In this document: positions 30,864-39,506 of the stretch, piece by piece | How the letters are laid out: each line of letters starts with the position of its first letter | Numbering within the stretch: the first letter of the stretch is position 1 | The notes under the pieces: model-generated | What the model saw: only the letters and a program-made list of their open reading frames with translations | What the model was told of the DNA's origin: nothing | Database searches by the model: none | Position numbers and translations under genes: made by a program | Assembly (NCBI GenBank): GCA_036523395.1 | Contig: DATDEH010000002.1 | Coordinates: 1-52,531, forward strand | DNA: 52,531 nt | Direction: 5' to 3' | From: Candidatus Limnocylindria bacterium | GTDB lineage: Bacteria; Chloroflexota; Limnocylindria; P2-11E

Positions 30864-32105
30864 ATGCGCGCACGCCCCGCGGTCTCGCAGGCATTCCAGT
30901 TCGGTCTCATCATCTTCACGCTCACGGCTCTTCTTGGGCTCCTCAACGCGTTCCAGATCTCCGGACCGCTCGATCGCGACACGCTGCTGACTCACCTTCA
31001 TTCGGGGACGCTGGGCTGGATCACGATGGGAGTCATCGGGATCTCGATCTGGATGTTCGCGCGCGACCGCGAGGATCTCGAAGCGCCTGTGATCCTGAGC
31101 GCGCTCGCCACGGCGGCGTACGTCATGGCGTTCTGGTCCGGCGTCTTCATCCTCCGCGGCGTGTTCGGCCTCGCCGAGCTCGCAGTCATCTTGTACTGGT
31201 GGTGGTTCGTCTACACGCGCGCCCAGGCTCAGGGCGGGATCGGTCGTCTCGAGATCTCGAAGCTCGCCGTCGTGTTCGGCTTGACGATCCTCGTCATCGG
31301 ATCGACGCTTGGCGTGATCGTCCAGGTCCTTCTGGCCACCGGCAACGCGATCCCGACGAGTGCGGACCTCGTTGGCGGTCACGCCTCGGCACAGATCGGT
31401 GGGTACCTCGTGCTCGTCGCTGCCGGGTTCGCCGAATGGCAGCTGACCGGTAGCGCGAAGCGCACGACGCTCGGGCTCGCGCAGGTATATCTCCTCCTCG
31501 CGGGCGGCCTGCTCCTATCGGTCAGCGTTCTGCTGACCCCCGCGCTTGGGCCTCAGCTCGCTCAGGCGCTTCCCGGCGTCGCAACTCTGTTCACCCTCGT
31601 GGGGACCGTGATCGTCATCGTGCGCGTCGGGCGCGCGGCGCTCGCGGCTCCGTGGATGGCCGCGACCGGAAAGAGACACATCGCCATCGCGGTCGCCTTC
31701 CTCCTCATCGGGGTCGTCCTCCAGGCGATCCTCGTGCAGCAGCTCATCGCCGCCCGGGGAGACTTCTCCCAGGTGTCTGCGGGTCTGGTGCATGCGTATG
31801 ACCACACGATGTTCGTCGGCCTGATGACCAACGCGATCTTCGGCGCGATCCTCATGACCCTCTCCGACCGTCCGCGGGTATGGCCATGGGCGGATCACGT
31901 CATCTTCTGGGGTCTCAACATCGGCGTCGCGGCATTTATCGCCGTGCTGCTCGTCGTCGGATCGGGCGAGGGAAAGGGTGCTTTCACACACCCGGTCGCC
32001 TTCGTCGCGCCGATCATGGGCCTTTCCGCATTGCTCGCGATCGCTACCTATCTCATGCGCCTGATGGGCGCGCCAAAGGCCGTTCCCGCGCGCGCCCGCG
32101 CCTAG
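30864..32105 (+). CDS. 12-TM heme-copper-oxidase subunit I-like membrane protein
   Basis: A 413-residue protein with 12 predicted TM segments, the layout of cytochrome oxidase/NorB subunit I. Histidines sit where heme ligands would be: LTHLHSG (His44, His46) at TM2 and LVHAYDHTMF (His310, His314) at TM10. One His with a spaced Tyr lies in TM6 (GGHASAQIGGY). The His-His pair of the CuB site in TM7 is not seen, so oxygen reduction is doubtful; a heme-binding sensor, NO-related protein or electron carrier is possible. The ATG has GGGAGGG upstream. It stands alone; a 13-bp hairpin follows the stop. Confidence 0.7.
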   Translation: MRARPAVSQAFQFGLIIFTLTALLGLLNAFQISGPLDRDTLLTHLHSGTLGWITMGVIGISIWMFARDREDLEAPVILSALATAAYVMAFWSGVFILRGVFGLAELAVILYWWWFVYTRAQAQGGIGRLEISKLAVVFGLTILVIGSTLGVIVQVLLATGNAIPTSADLVGGHASAQIGGYLVLVAAGFAEWQLTGSAKRTTLGLAQVYLLLAGGLLLSVSVLLTPALGPQLAQALPGVATLFTLVGTVIVIVRVGRAALAAPWMAATGKRHIAIAVAFLLIGVVLQAILVQQLIAARGDFSQVSAGLVHAYDHTMFVGLMTNAIFGAILMTLSDRPRVWPWADHVIFWGLNIGVAAFIAVLLVVGSGEGKGAFTHPVAFVAPIMGLSALLAIATYLMRLMGAPKAVPARARA

Positions 32106-32115
32106 TCGACACGGT

Positions 32116-32145
32116 CCGGACGGTCGGGGTGACCCGGCCGTCCGG
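32116..32145 (+). terminator. 13-bp hairpin with GTGA tetraloop, abutting the rplU promoter
   Basis: CCGGACGG-T-CGGG-GTGA-CCCG-G-CCGTCCGG forms 8 + 1 (G-U) + 4 pairs with a GNRA-class loop, starting 10 bases after the oxidase-like gene's stop. Only scattered T residues follow (TATACTTCTCAT). The last base of the stem directly precedes the TATACT -10 box. Confidence 0.65.
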
Positions 32146-32151
32146 TATACT
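32146..32151 (+). promoter_or_regulatory. rplU promoter, -10 TATACT
   Basis: A near-consensus -10 box; transcription would start near 32158-32160. The -35 region lies inside the terminator hairpin and shows no TTGACA. The leader to the rplU ATG is ~50 bases. Confidence 0.55.
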
Positions 32152-32159
32152 TCTCATAC

Positions 32160-32185
32160 GTCGCGCACGCGCGCGGCGACTTTTT
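32160..32185 (+). terminator. Hairpin plus T5 at the 5' end of the rplU leader
   Basis: GTCGC (32160-32164) pairs with GCGAC (32176-32180), with two further pairs across one bulge, and TTTTT follows at 32181-32185. It begins at about +1 of the predicted rplU transcript. It could finish termination of the upstream gene or act as a leader structure controlling L21 synthesis. Confidence 0.45.
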
Positions 32186-32209
32186 CTGTCCGGGTGGTCC
32201 GAGTTTCCG

Positions 32210-32521
32210 ATGTACGCCATCGTCCGCAGCGGCGGTAAGCAGTACCGCGTCGAAGAGGGAGCCCTCGTCAGCGTCGACACCGTCGCCGGTAAGGTCGGTG
32301 ACACCGTCACGCTCGGCGACATCCTCGTCATCGCGGACGGCGACAACGTCAAGGCCGGCCAGCCGGCGCTCGGCGGCGCGAAGGTGACGGCGGAGATCGT
32401 GGCCCACGGCAAGGGCCCGAAGATCCAGGTCCTCCGTTACAAGAACAAGACGCGCCAGCGTCGCGCGCGCGGGCACCGCCAGTCGGAGACGACCATCCGC
32501 ATCACGAAGATCGAGGCATAA
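32210..32521 (+). CDS. rplU: 50S ribosomal protein L21
   Basis: A 103-residue L21 of the large subunit. Family marks are [17 protein letters not shown] at the start, [18 protein letters not shown] in the 23S rRNA-binding part and [10 protein letters not shown] at the end. The ATG at 32210 is exact for the family; longer frames cross the leader. It heads rplU-rpmA-rpmE-tdk-DUF1385-prfA, an order found in Chloroflexota and partly in other phyla. Confidence 0.98.
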   Translation: MYAIVRSGGKQYRVEEGALVSVDTVAGKVGDTVTLGDILVIADGDNVKAGQPALGGAKVTAEIVAHGKGPKIQVLRYKNKTRQRRARGHRQSETTIRITKIEA

Positions 32522-32526
32522 AGGAA

Positions 32527-32784
32527 ATGGCACACAAGAAAGGCGCAGGCTCAACACGCAACGGTCGCGACTCCGCCGGGCAGCGGCTCGGCGTGAAGGA
32601 GTTCGCCGGCTCGCAGGTCGAGGCGGGGACCGTCCTCGTGCGCCAGCGCGGCACGCGCCTTCTAGCCGGCGAGAACGTCGGCGTCGGCAAGGACCACACC
32701 CTCTTTGCGCTCGTCGCCGGTGAGGTGAAGTACACACCAGCGCGCGACGACCGGCGCAAGGTCAACGTCATCCCCGCGGCATAG
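32527..32784 (+). CDS. rpmA: 50S ribosomal protein L27
   Basis: An 85-residue L27, whose N-terminus reaches the peptidyl transferase centre. It begins [20 protein letters not shown] with no cleavable leader and has the conserved [19 protein letters not shown] and [11 protein letters not shown]. The ATG has AAGGAA 4 bases upstream and follows rplU by 5 bp. Confidence 0.98.
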   Translation: MAHKKGAGSTRNGRDSAGQRLGVKEFAGSQVEAGTVLVRQRGTRLLAGENVGVGKDHTLFALVAGEVKYTPARDDRRKVNVIPAA

Positions 32785-32797
32785 AGAGAAGGTTTCC

Positions 32798-33043
32798 ATG
32801 AAGGAAAAGATCCACCCCAAGTACATGCAGGCCAAGGTGCAGTGCGCCTGTGGCAACACGTTCATGACCGGATCGACGAAGCCCGAGCTTCACGTCGAGG
32901 TCTGCGCGAAGTGCCACCCGTTCTTCACCGGCAAGCAGCACATCCTCGACATCCAGGGTCGCGTCGATCGCTTCAACAAGCGATACGGGACCAAGCAGGC
33001 GGAGCAGCCGGCCGCGAAGGCGGAGGCCGCTCCGGGCCGTTAG
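32798..33043 (+). CDS. rpmE: 50S ribosomal protein L31 (zinc form)
   Basis: An 81-residue L31. The four-Cys zinc ribbon is present (VQCACGNTF and [10 protein letters not shown]), so this is the C+ type that stores zinc. [10 protein letters not shown] and [19 protein letters not shown] are the conserved parts; the last ~15 residues are an Ala/Gln/Lys tail. AGAGAAGG precedes the ATG. Its TAG stop is in the same frame as tdk, which follows at once. Confidence 0.97.
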   Translation: MKEKIHPKYMQAKVQCACGNTFMTGSTKPELHVEVCAKCHPFFTGKQHILDIQGRVDRFNKRYGTKQAEQPAAKAEAAPGR

Positions 33044-33664
33044 CTGCCGCCGATAGGATCCTCGACCACCCACGCGGGTCTCGAGGTCATCGTCGGCTCG
33101 ATGTTCAGCGGAAAGAGCGAGGAGCTCATCCGGCGTATGAAGCGCGCGGTGATCGCGCGCCGTGCCGTGCAGGTCTTCAAGCCCGCCATCGACAGTCGCT
33201 TCAACACCGAGCAGGTGCGTTCGCACGACGGCGACTCGTTCGAGGCGCGTCCGGTCTTGGTGGGCGAGGAGATCCTGCAGCTGATATCGCCGGACACGAC
33301 GGTCGTCGGTATCGACGAGGTGCAGTTCTTCGATCACGCGATCGTCGGCGTGGTGCGCAGGCTGGTGGCGAGCGGCCACCGGGTCATCTGCGCGGGACTC
33401 GACCTGGATTTCCGCGGCGAGCCCTTCGGCCCGGTGCCGACGCTGCTCGCGCTCGCGGAGAAGGTCGACAAGCTCGAAGCGATCTGCGTCGTCTGCGGCG
33501 AAGCTGCCACGCGGACACAGCGGATCGTCAACGGCGTGCCCGCGTTCTACGACGAGCCGATCATCGTCATCGGCGCGAAAGAGACCTACGAGGCGCGCTG
33601 CCGCGGCTGCCACGAAGTGCCGCGCCGCGCCGCCGCGGCGACCGAGGCGGCAAACAGGACGTGA
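33044..33664 (+). CDS. tdk: Thymidine kinase (type II, TK1-like), CTG start
   Basis: The frame codes 206 residues from CTG 33044. It phosphorylates thymidine in the salvage pathway. The P-loop [11 protein letters not shown] (18-28), the [10 protein letters not shown] Walker B/lasso start, [14 protein letters not shown], and the Cys pairs CVVCG and CRGCH of the zinc site are all present. The first ordinary start, ATG 33101, is inside the P-loop and would delete strand 1 (GLEVIVGS) and the first Gly. Between it and the L31 stop the only near-cognate codons are CTG (directly after TAG) and ATA 33053. Start by coupled reinitiation at CTG is my call; readthrough of the L31 TAG is the alternative. 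Confidence 0.9.
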   Translation: MPPIGSSTTHAGLEVIVGSMFSGKSEELIRRMKRAVIARRAVQVFKPAIDSRFNTEQVRSHDGDSFEARPVLVGEEILQLISPDTTVVGIDEVQFFDHAIVGVVRRLVASGHRVICAGLDLDFRGEPFGPVPTLLALAEKVDKLEAICVVCGEAATRTQRIVNGVPAFYDEPIIVIGAKETYEARCRGCHEVPRRAAAATEAANRT

Positions 33665-34575
33665 ACCCGCCTACTGCCTACGGCGGACAGGCCGTCATCG
33701 AGGGCGTCATGATCCGCGGTTGGCGGACGATCGGCCTCGCGTGCCGTCTCCCGAGCGGCGAGATCTACCGGTATCGCGAGCCGCTGCGCTCGCTGCTGCT
33801 GCGATCGCGTCTCGCGCGCGCGCCGTTCGTGCGCGGGCTCATCGTCCTCTGGGAATCGCTCTCCTACGGCACGCGCATGCTCATGAAGTCCGCCGACCTC
33901 CAGCTGGGAGTGGCCGGTGGAGGGTCGATGAGCGGCGGCAGCAACGCGGTCGTGTTCGCGATCGCGCTCGTGGCCGCCCTGGCGTTCTTCGTCGGCATCC
34001 CGTATTTCGCGACCCAGGCGGCGCGTCAGCTCATCGAGTCGTCGCTTGCGCTGAACATCGCCGAGGGACTTCTCCGGATGATCCTGTTCCTCGGCTATCT
34101 CTTCGCCATCTCGTTCATGCCCGACATCCGCCGCGTGTTCATGTACCACGGTGCCGAGCACATGACGATCCACGCGTTCGAGCATGGGGACGAGCTCGTG
34201 CGTTCCAAGATCGAGCCCTACCCGACGGCGCACCCTCGCTGTGGCACGGCGTTCCTGCTCTTCGTCGTCGTCGTGTCGATCGCACTGTTCGCGTTCCTGC
34301 CGCGGACGAACATCTTCGTAGATCTTGTCGCGCGCCTCGCGCTCATCGTGCCGGTCGCCTCGATCTCGTACGAGGTCCTGCGCTTCGGCGCGGCGCACGA
34401 GAGTAGTCCGCTGATGCGGCTGTTCGTCGCGCCCGGACTCCTCCTGCAGGGCATCACGACGCGGCGGCCTGACCCGGGGATGATCGACGTCGCGGTCGCC
34501 TCGCTACAGGAGGCGCTCGCCGGCGACGCTGATGCGGCGGCGAGGACACCTGCCGCCGCGACGAGTCCGTCGTGA
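33661..34575 (+). CDS. DUF1385 family membrane protein
   Basis: A 304-residue protein with the DUF1385 hallmarks: an opening [41 protein letters not shown], and [14 protein letters not shown]. There are about four TM segments. Its function is unknown, but the gene typically sits between tdk or rpmE and prfA, as here. The GTG overlaps the tdk stop (GTGA) and its own stop overlaps prfA (GTGA). The conserved HG-EH-T-H set suggests a metal or lipid-head binding site in the membrane. Confidence 0.92.
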   Translation: MNPPTAYGGQAVIEGVMIRGWRTIGLACRLPSGEIYRYREPLRSLLLRSRLARAPFVRGLIVLWESLSYGTRMLMKSADLQLGVAGGGSMSGGSNAVVFAIALVAALAFFVGIPYFATQAARQLIESSLALNIAEGLLRMILFLGYLFAISFMPDIRRVFMYHGAEHMTIHAFEHGDELVRSKIEPYPTAHPRCGTAFLLFVVVVSIALFAFLPRTNIFVDLVARLALIVPVASISYEVLRFGAAHESSPLMRLFVAPGLLLQGITTRRPDPGMIDVAVASLQEALAGDADAAARTPAAATSPS

Positions 34576-35672
34576 GCGATCCACTCACCCCCGGCCTGCG
34601 CCGGCGCCTCGCGAAGGTAGAGGCCCGGTACGACGAGCTCACGAGGCTGATGGCCGATCCCGAGACGACCGGTAGCCACGAGCGCATCCGCGAGGTCGGA
34701 CAAGAGCTCTCGCAGCTGACGCCCGTGGTCGAAACGGTCCGCGCCCTCCGCGATGCCGAGAAGCGACTGGAAGAGGCACGGCTGCTCGTCGACTCCGACG
34801 ACGGCGACCTGCGCGACATCGCGCGCGAGGATCTCGCGACCGCGTCGCGCCAGCTCGAGGAGTCGCTCGCGAAGCTCCGCAGCCAGCTCGTGCCACGCGA
34901 TCCGCTCGACGAGAAGAACGTCATCGTCGAGATCCGCGCCGGTGAGGGCGGGGAAGAGGCCGCGCTGTTCGCGGCCGACCTGTACCGGATGTTCGCGCGC
35001 TACGCCGAGCGTCATCGCTGGAAGGTCGAGGTCCTGTCGCAGAGCGATTCCGAGAAGGGCGGCTTCAAGGAGATCATCTTCCGGATCGCGGGCAATGGCG
35101 CGTACAGCAAGCTCAAGTTCGAGTCCGGCGTCCACCGCGTACAGCGCGTGCCCGCGACCGAGGCGCAGGGTCGCATCCACACGTCGACCGCGACGGTCGC
35201 CGTGCTGCCCGAGGCCGAGGAGATCGACATCCAGATCCCGGAGAGCGATCTCAAGATCGACGTGTACCGGGCCGGTGGGAAGGGCGGGCAGGGCGTGAAC
35301 ACGACGGACTCCGCCGTCCGCATCACGCACATTCCGACCGGCGAGGTCGTGACCTGCCAGGACGAGCGATCCCAGCTGAAGAACAAAGCGAAGGCGATGG
35401 CGGTCCTGCGCGCACGGCTCCTCGCGCGCGAGCAGGAGCGACGCGAGCTCGAGACCGGCACAGCGCGCCGCGCGCAGATCGGCCGCGGCGAACGCTCCGA
35501 GAAGATGCGCACCTACAACTTCCCGCAGGACCGGCTCACCGACAAGCGGCTCGGCTACAACCTGTCGAACCTCGAGCGGCGTATGGACGGTGACATCGAC
35601 GACATGATCGATGCGCTGGCTCAGCAGGACGAGGCCGAGCGACTCTCGAGCCTCGAGGAGGATACGGACTAG
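34572..35672 (+). CDS. prfA: Peptide chain release factor 1
   Basis: A 366-residue RF1 that ends translation at UAA/UAG. The codon-reading motif is PAT (RVPATEAQGRIHTS), the marker of RF1 rather than RF2, and the catalytic GGQ is in RAGGKGGQGVNTTDSAV. The acidic stretch IRAGEGGEEAALFAADL and C-terminal NLSNLERRMDGD are conserved. The GTG start overlaps DUF1385 by 4 bp. An N5-glutamine methyltransferase gene (prmC) often follows; here a hydantoinase does. Confidence 0.97.
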   Translation: MSDPLTPGLRRRLAKVEARYDELTRLMADPETTGSHERIREVGQELSQLTPVVETVRALRDAEKRLEEARLLVDSDDGDLRDIAREDLATASRQLEESLAKLRSQLVPRDPLDEKNVIVEIRAGEGGEEAALFAADLYRMFARYAERHRWKVEVLSQSDSEKGGFKEIIFRIAGNGAYSKLKFESGVHRVQRVPATEAQGRIHTSTATVAVLPEAEEIDIQIPESDLKIDVYRAGGKGGQGVNTTDSAVRITHIPTGEVVTCQDERSQLKNKAKAMAVLRARLLAREQERRELETGTARRAQIGRGERSEKMRTYNFPQDRLTDKRLGYNLSNLERRMDGDIDDMIDALAQQDEAERLSSLEEDTD

Positions 35673-35675
35673 CAG

Positions 35676-37031
35676 GTGGATCTCGCGATCCGCGGTGGCA
35701 CCCTCGTGACCGCGGGTGGCACCGGCCGCGCGGACATCGGTGTCCGGGACGGACGCATCGCCGCGATCGGCGACGTGACGCACGCCGCGCGTGAGCTCGA
35801 TGCCACGGGCATGCTCGTGCTTCCCGGCTGCGTCGACCTCCACACGCATCTCGCGAGCACGCCGACCTTCACGCCGCTCGATGACTTCGAGCACGGCACG
35901 CGCGCCGCGATCGCGGGCGGCGTGACGACGGTGTGCTCGATGGTCTATCAGGAGGGAACGCTGCGAGCGGGGATCGAGCGCGGCCTGCGGGATGCCGAGC
36001 GGTCGCTCGCGGACTTCGCGTTCCACGTCGTCGTGACCGATCCGAGCGACGCGGCCATCAGTGAGCTGCCCTCACTTGCGCGCGACGGGTACACCGGGCT
36101 CAAGCTGTTCATGGTCACACCACGCTTCGGCGACCGGATCACGGACTACGTCCGGCTCCTGCGCGCCGCTGCCGAAGCTGGGATGCTGACGGCGGTCCAC
36201 GCCGAGGATCACGAGACGGTCGTGCGGGCCACAACGCTGCTGCACGCGGCCGGCCACGACGGCGTCCGCTACTTCCCCGAGAGCCGTCCCGCCACGGCCG
36301 AGGAGGTCGCGATCCGTGCAGCCGCAGAGCTCGCCGCGAAGACCGGCGCCGACATGTACTACGTGCACCTCTCGTCGCGGGTCGCCCTCGCGGCGCTCGC
36401 GGAGGCGAAGGCGCGCGGACTCCACGTCTATGGTGAAACGCGACCGCTGTACCTCCACCTCACGCGCGAGCGATTCGAGCGTCCCGACGCCGCGCTCTGG
36501 GTGGGGCAGCCACCGCTGCGCGAGCGCGAGGACGTCGACGCCATATGGGACGCGCTCCGCGGTGGGCTGCTCGATACGGTCGGCACCGATCACTACCCAC
36601 ACCGGCGCGCGGCAAAGCTCGCGCCGGGTCTCGCGTTCGATCGCGTCCCGCCGGGCGTCGCGAATCTCGAGACGCTTCTGCCGATGCTCTATTCAGAAGG
36701 AGTGCGCCGCGGGCGGCTCACGGTCGAGCGGATGGTCGATGTGCTCGCAACGTCGCCGGCGCGCATCGCCGGACTGCGTGGCAAGGGCGAGATCGCAATC
36801 GGTCGCGATGCCGACATCGTGATCTTCGATCCGGAGCGCACGCGCACGATCAAGTCGAGCGAGATGCATTCCAGCTGCGACTACGACCCGTTCGAGGGTT
36901 GGGAGGTCACGGGATGGCCGGCGGTCACGCTGCTCCGCGGCGAGGTCGCGTACGCGGAGGGCAAGATCCTCGCGCGGCCCGGTCAGGGACGCCTGGTCGC
37001 CCGTGCCCCGTCCCACAGACCGCCCTCCTAG
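35676..37031 (+). CDS. Dihydropyrimidinase / hydantoinase family amidohydrolase
   Basis: A 451-residue TIM-barrel amidohydrolase that would open cyclic amides such as dihydrouracil or hydantoins. The binuclear metal site is complete: DLHTHL, the carbamylated Lys in GLKLFMV, AVHAED, YVHLSS and GTDHYPH. SCDYDPFEGWEVTG near the end is typical of D-hydantoinases. It lies 3 bp after prfA with a GTG start. No other pyrimidine-breakdown gene is adjacent, so pathway use is open; its stop TAG forms the -10-like box of the next gene. Confidence 0.88.
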   Translation: MDLAIRGGTLVTAGGTGRADIGVRDGRIAAIGDVTHAARELDATGMLVLPGCVDLHTHLASTPTFTPLDDFEHGTRAAIAGGVTTVCSMVYQEGTLRAGIERGLRDAERSLADFAFHVVVTDPSDAAISELPSLARDGYTGLKLFMVTPRFGDRITDYVRLLRAAAEAGMLTAVHAEDHETVVRATTLLHAAGHDGVRYFPESRPATAEEVAIRAAAELAAKTGADMYYVHLSSRVALAALAEAKARGLHVYGETRPLYLHLTRERFERPDAALWVGQPPLREREDVDAIWDALRGGLLDTVGTDHYPHRRAAKLAPGLAFDRVPPGVANLETLLPMLYSEGVRRGRLTVERMVDVLATSPARIAGLRGKGEIAIGRDADIVIFDPERTRTIKSSEMHSSCDYDPFEGWEVTGWPAVTLLRGEVAYAEGKILARPGQGRLVARAPSHRPPS

Positions 37032-37034
37032 ACT
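37029..37034 (+). promoter_or_regulatory. TAGACT -10-like box built on a stop codon
   Basis: TAGACT starts with the hydantoinase stop and lies 8 bases before the M3 peptidase ATG; no Shine-Dalgarno lies between. It is one of the recurring TANNNT boxes of this window. Confidence 0.35.
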
Positions 37035-37042
37035 CGCGATCG

Positions 37043-38980
37043 ATGACGATCACCGCGCCCGCTCCCGTCAGCGTCGAACGTCTCGAGGCCCGCAGCCGCG
37101 AGCGGCTCGCGCGTGCCGAGTCGCTGCTACGACAGCTCGAGAGCACACGCGCGCCGTTCACCAAAGCGTCCGTGATCACTCCGCTCAACGATCTCCATGT
37201 CGAGCTGCACAACCTCATGGCGGAATGTGGCATCTACATCGCGATGCATCCCGACCGCCAAGTGCAACAGCTGGCGGAGAAGCTGCAGCGGGAGGGCAAC
37301 GAGCTCGGTCAGCGGCAGCTGCAAAGCCGTGCAACGTATGACGCGCTCGGCGTGATCGAGCCTTCGTCCTTGGGCCCCGTGGAACGCCGTTTTGTCGAGA
37401 TCTCGCGCATGGACATGCGGCGGGCCGGCGCCCTGCTCGGACCCGCCGAGCGCGACCGCGCCCGCGCGCTCCGCGCCGAACTCACCAAGCTGGGGCAAGA
37501 CCACGCGCGCAACATCCGCGACGACACGCGCTACATCGCGCTCGAAGGCCCGCATGAACTCCACGGCCTGCCCGACGATTTCATCGCAACGCATAGGCAC
37601 GGAGCGGACGGCGTCATCCGCATCAGCACCAATCCGCCAGACCACCAGCCGTTCATGACCTACGCGCACAGCGACCGCGCAAGGAAGGCGCTCCAGACCG
37701 CTTATCTCGAGCGCGCGCCTCAGAACGTCGAGGTGCTCGCCGCACTGACGCGGACGCGGCACGAGCTCGCGCGGCTGCTCGGCTATCCGACGTGGGCCCA
37801 CTACAACCTCGAGGACCGGATGGTGGGGACGCCGGAAGCGCTCGAGCGCTTCTTCGCTGAGCTCGACGACGCCTCGGCGGACGCGGCGAAGGCGGAGCTC
37901 CAGGTCCTGCTCGAGGAAAAGCGCATCGACCATCCCGGCGCGACGACGATCGGCGACTGGGAGGGGGCCTATTACTTCAACCGCGTGAAGTCGAAGCGCT
38001 TCCACTTTGACGCGCAGGAGGTCCGTCCGTACCTCGAGTACGGCCGCGTCCGGCAGGCGATCCTCGACCTGAACAGCGAGCTCTTCGGCATGACCTTCTC
38101 TCCGGTCGTGGACGAGGAGCGCTGGCATCCGACCGTCGAGAGCTTCGACGTCACGATCGACGGCGAGTCCGCCGGCCGCATCTCGCTCGACATGCATCCG
38201 CGCGAGGGAAAGAACAAGTGGTTCTTCAACGCGCCGCTGCGGCTCGGCGTGGGTGGCAAGCAGTCCGGCCACGGGGTGCTCTGCTGCAATTTCCCGGACC
38301 CAACGACCCTGTCGGGTCCCGCGCTCATGGAGCACGGGCAGGTCGTGACCTACTTCCATGAGTTCGGCCACCTCGTGCACGGCCTCGCGCGCAAGAGCGT
38401 CCCGTTCGTCCGCATCTCTCGGACCGAGGGCGACTTCATGGAGGCGCCCTCCACGTTCCTCGAGGACTGGATCTTCGACTTCAAGGTGCTCACGCGGTTC
38501 GCGAAGCACGTCGACACCGGCGCTCCGATCCCGGAGGAGCTGGTGCAGCGCCTGCGCGCGGCTCGCAGCTTCGGTCGCGCGAGCCGTACGCGCCAGCTGC
38601 TCGCCCGCTCGCGGCTCTCGCTCGCGCTCCACGACGGCAAGCGGCCGGGCGCCGACCCGCGCGTCGTCGAGCGCGAGATCAACGAGCGCTACGGCCTCTT
38701 CGAGCGGATCCCCGATACGGCATCGCCGGCGAGCTGGGAGCACATGGACAGCGACGCCTATTCCGCGGCGTACTACACATACCTCTGGTCGCAGACGATC
38801 GCTGAAGACATGCACACGGCGTTCGACGGCGATCTCATGAACACCAGCGTCTCGCGCCGCTACCGCGACAAGATCCTCGCGCCGGGCGGCACCAAGCCGG
38901 CCGCGGAGCTCGTCCGCGACTTTCTCGGCCGGCCCTACGACCTACGCGCGTTCAAGGCTTGGGTCGCCGGCCGGGACTGA
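37043..38980 (+). CDS. M3 family oligoendopeptidase
   Basis: A 645-residue zinc oligopeptidase (thimet/oligopeptidase A-F group) that would cut short peptides in the cytoplasm. The active site is HEFGHLVHG, with the third ligand Glu in EGDFMEAPSTFLEDW. Later SAAYYTYLWSQTIAEDM and the C-terminal GRPYDLRAFKAWVAG are family features. The ATG at 37043 starts a natural N-terminus; the frame upstream is antisense-like read-through of the hydantoinase gene. No signal peptide. Confidence 0.92.
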   Translation: MTITAPAPVSVERLEARSRERLARAESLLRQLESTRAPFTKASVITPLNDLHVELHNLMAECGIYIAMHPDRQVQQLAEKLQREGNELGQRQLQSRATYDALGVIEPSSLGPVERRFVEISRMDMRRAGALLGPAERDRARALRAELTKLGQDHARNIRDDTRYIALEGPHELHGLPDDFIATHRHGADGVIRISTNPPDHQPFMTYAHSDRARKALQTAYLERAPQNVEVLAALTRTRHELARLLGYPTWAHYNLEDRMVGTPEALERFFAELDDASADAAKAELQVLLEEKRIDHPGATTIGDWEGAYYFNRVKSKRFHFDAQEVRPYLEYGRVRQAILDLNSELFGMTFSPVVDEERWHPTVESFDVTIDGESAGRISLDMHPREGKNKWFFNAPLRLGVGGKQSGHGVLCCNFPDPTTLSGPALMEHGQVVTYFHEFGHLVHGLARKSVPFVRISRTEGDFMEAPSTFLEDWIFDFKVLTRFAKHVDTGAPIPEELVQRLRAARSFGRASRTRQLLARSRLSLALHDGKRPGADPRVVEREINERYGLFERIPDTASPASWEHMDSDAYSAAYYTYLWSQTIAEDMHTAFDGDLMNTSVSRRYRDKILAPGGTKPAAELVRDFLGRPYDLRAFKAWVAGRD

Positions 38981-39005
38981 CCAGGTCGAGAGAGAGGGTA
39001 AGACG

Positions 39006-39473
39006 ATGGAGAAGCTCCGCTTCGATGAGGACAGGGCGTTCACACTCGCCGATGACGCCGCGACGATCGCGCGCATCGTCCGGACCGTGAGCGCCGACCG
39101 CCTGCGAGCGGTGAAGTTCGGCGACTGGACCGCGGTCGAGGTCATCGGGCACCTCGCCGACGCGTCCGAGATCTTCGCCGAGCGCGTCCGGCGCTGTGTC
39201 GACGAGGAGCGTCCCGCACTGCCTTCGTTCGACCAGGACGCGATCGCGGCCGAGCGCCGCAACGCCGAGCGCGATCCGATGGAGCTTTCGCGTCGCGTCA
39301 GCGCCGCGCACGCCCAGATCGTGCGTCTGCTCATGGATGAGCGCGCCCGCTCGCGGCCGGGGATCCACTCCGAATACGGCGAGCTCGACGCCGGCCATTT
39401 CGGCGCATACGAGGCGAACCACGCCCACGAGCACGCGACCGAGCTCGCCGCCGCGTTCCCGCCGACGAAATAG
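39006..39473 (+). CDS. DinB superfamily protein
   Basis: A 155-residue four-helix-bundle protein of the DinB/YfiT type. Marks are GDWTAVEVIGHLADASEIFAE (first metal His) and the C-terminal HAHEHATEL, giving a three-His-like metal site. Members are metal-dependent thiol (bacillithiol/mycothiol) transferases or of unknown role. AGAGAGGG precedes the ATG. It follows the M3 peptidase by 25 bp, likely in the same transcript. Confidence 0.85.
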   Translation: MEKLRFDEDRAFTLADDAATIARIVRTVSADRLRAVKFGDWTAVEVIGHLADASEIFAERVRRCVDEERPALPSFDQDAIAAERRNAERDPMELSRRVSAAHAQIVRLLMDERARSRPGIHSEYGELDAGHFGAYEANHAHEHATELAAAFPPTK

Positions 39474-39506
39474 CCATTAACTGCTAGGCATGGCGTAATA
39501 CGTGGC

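Noticed and set aside
33040-33297. Small minus-strand frame opposite the tdk start
   Set aside because: It has no RBS or domain and lies entirely within tdk.
36545-37042. 165-codon N-terminal extension of the M3 peptidase
   Set aside because: It overlaps the conserved C-terminal part of the hydantoinase in another frame and is Arg/Ala-rich; the natural start MTITAP is at 37043.
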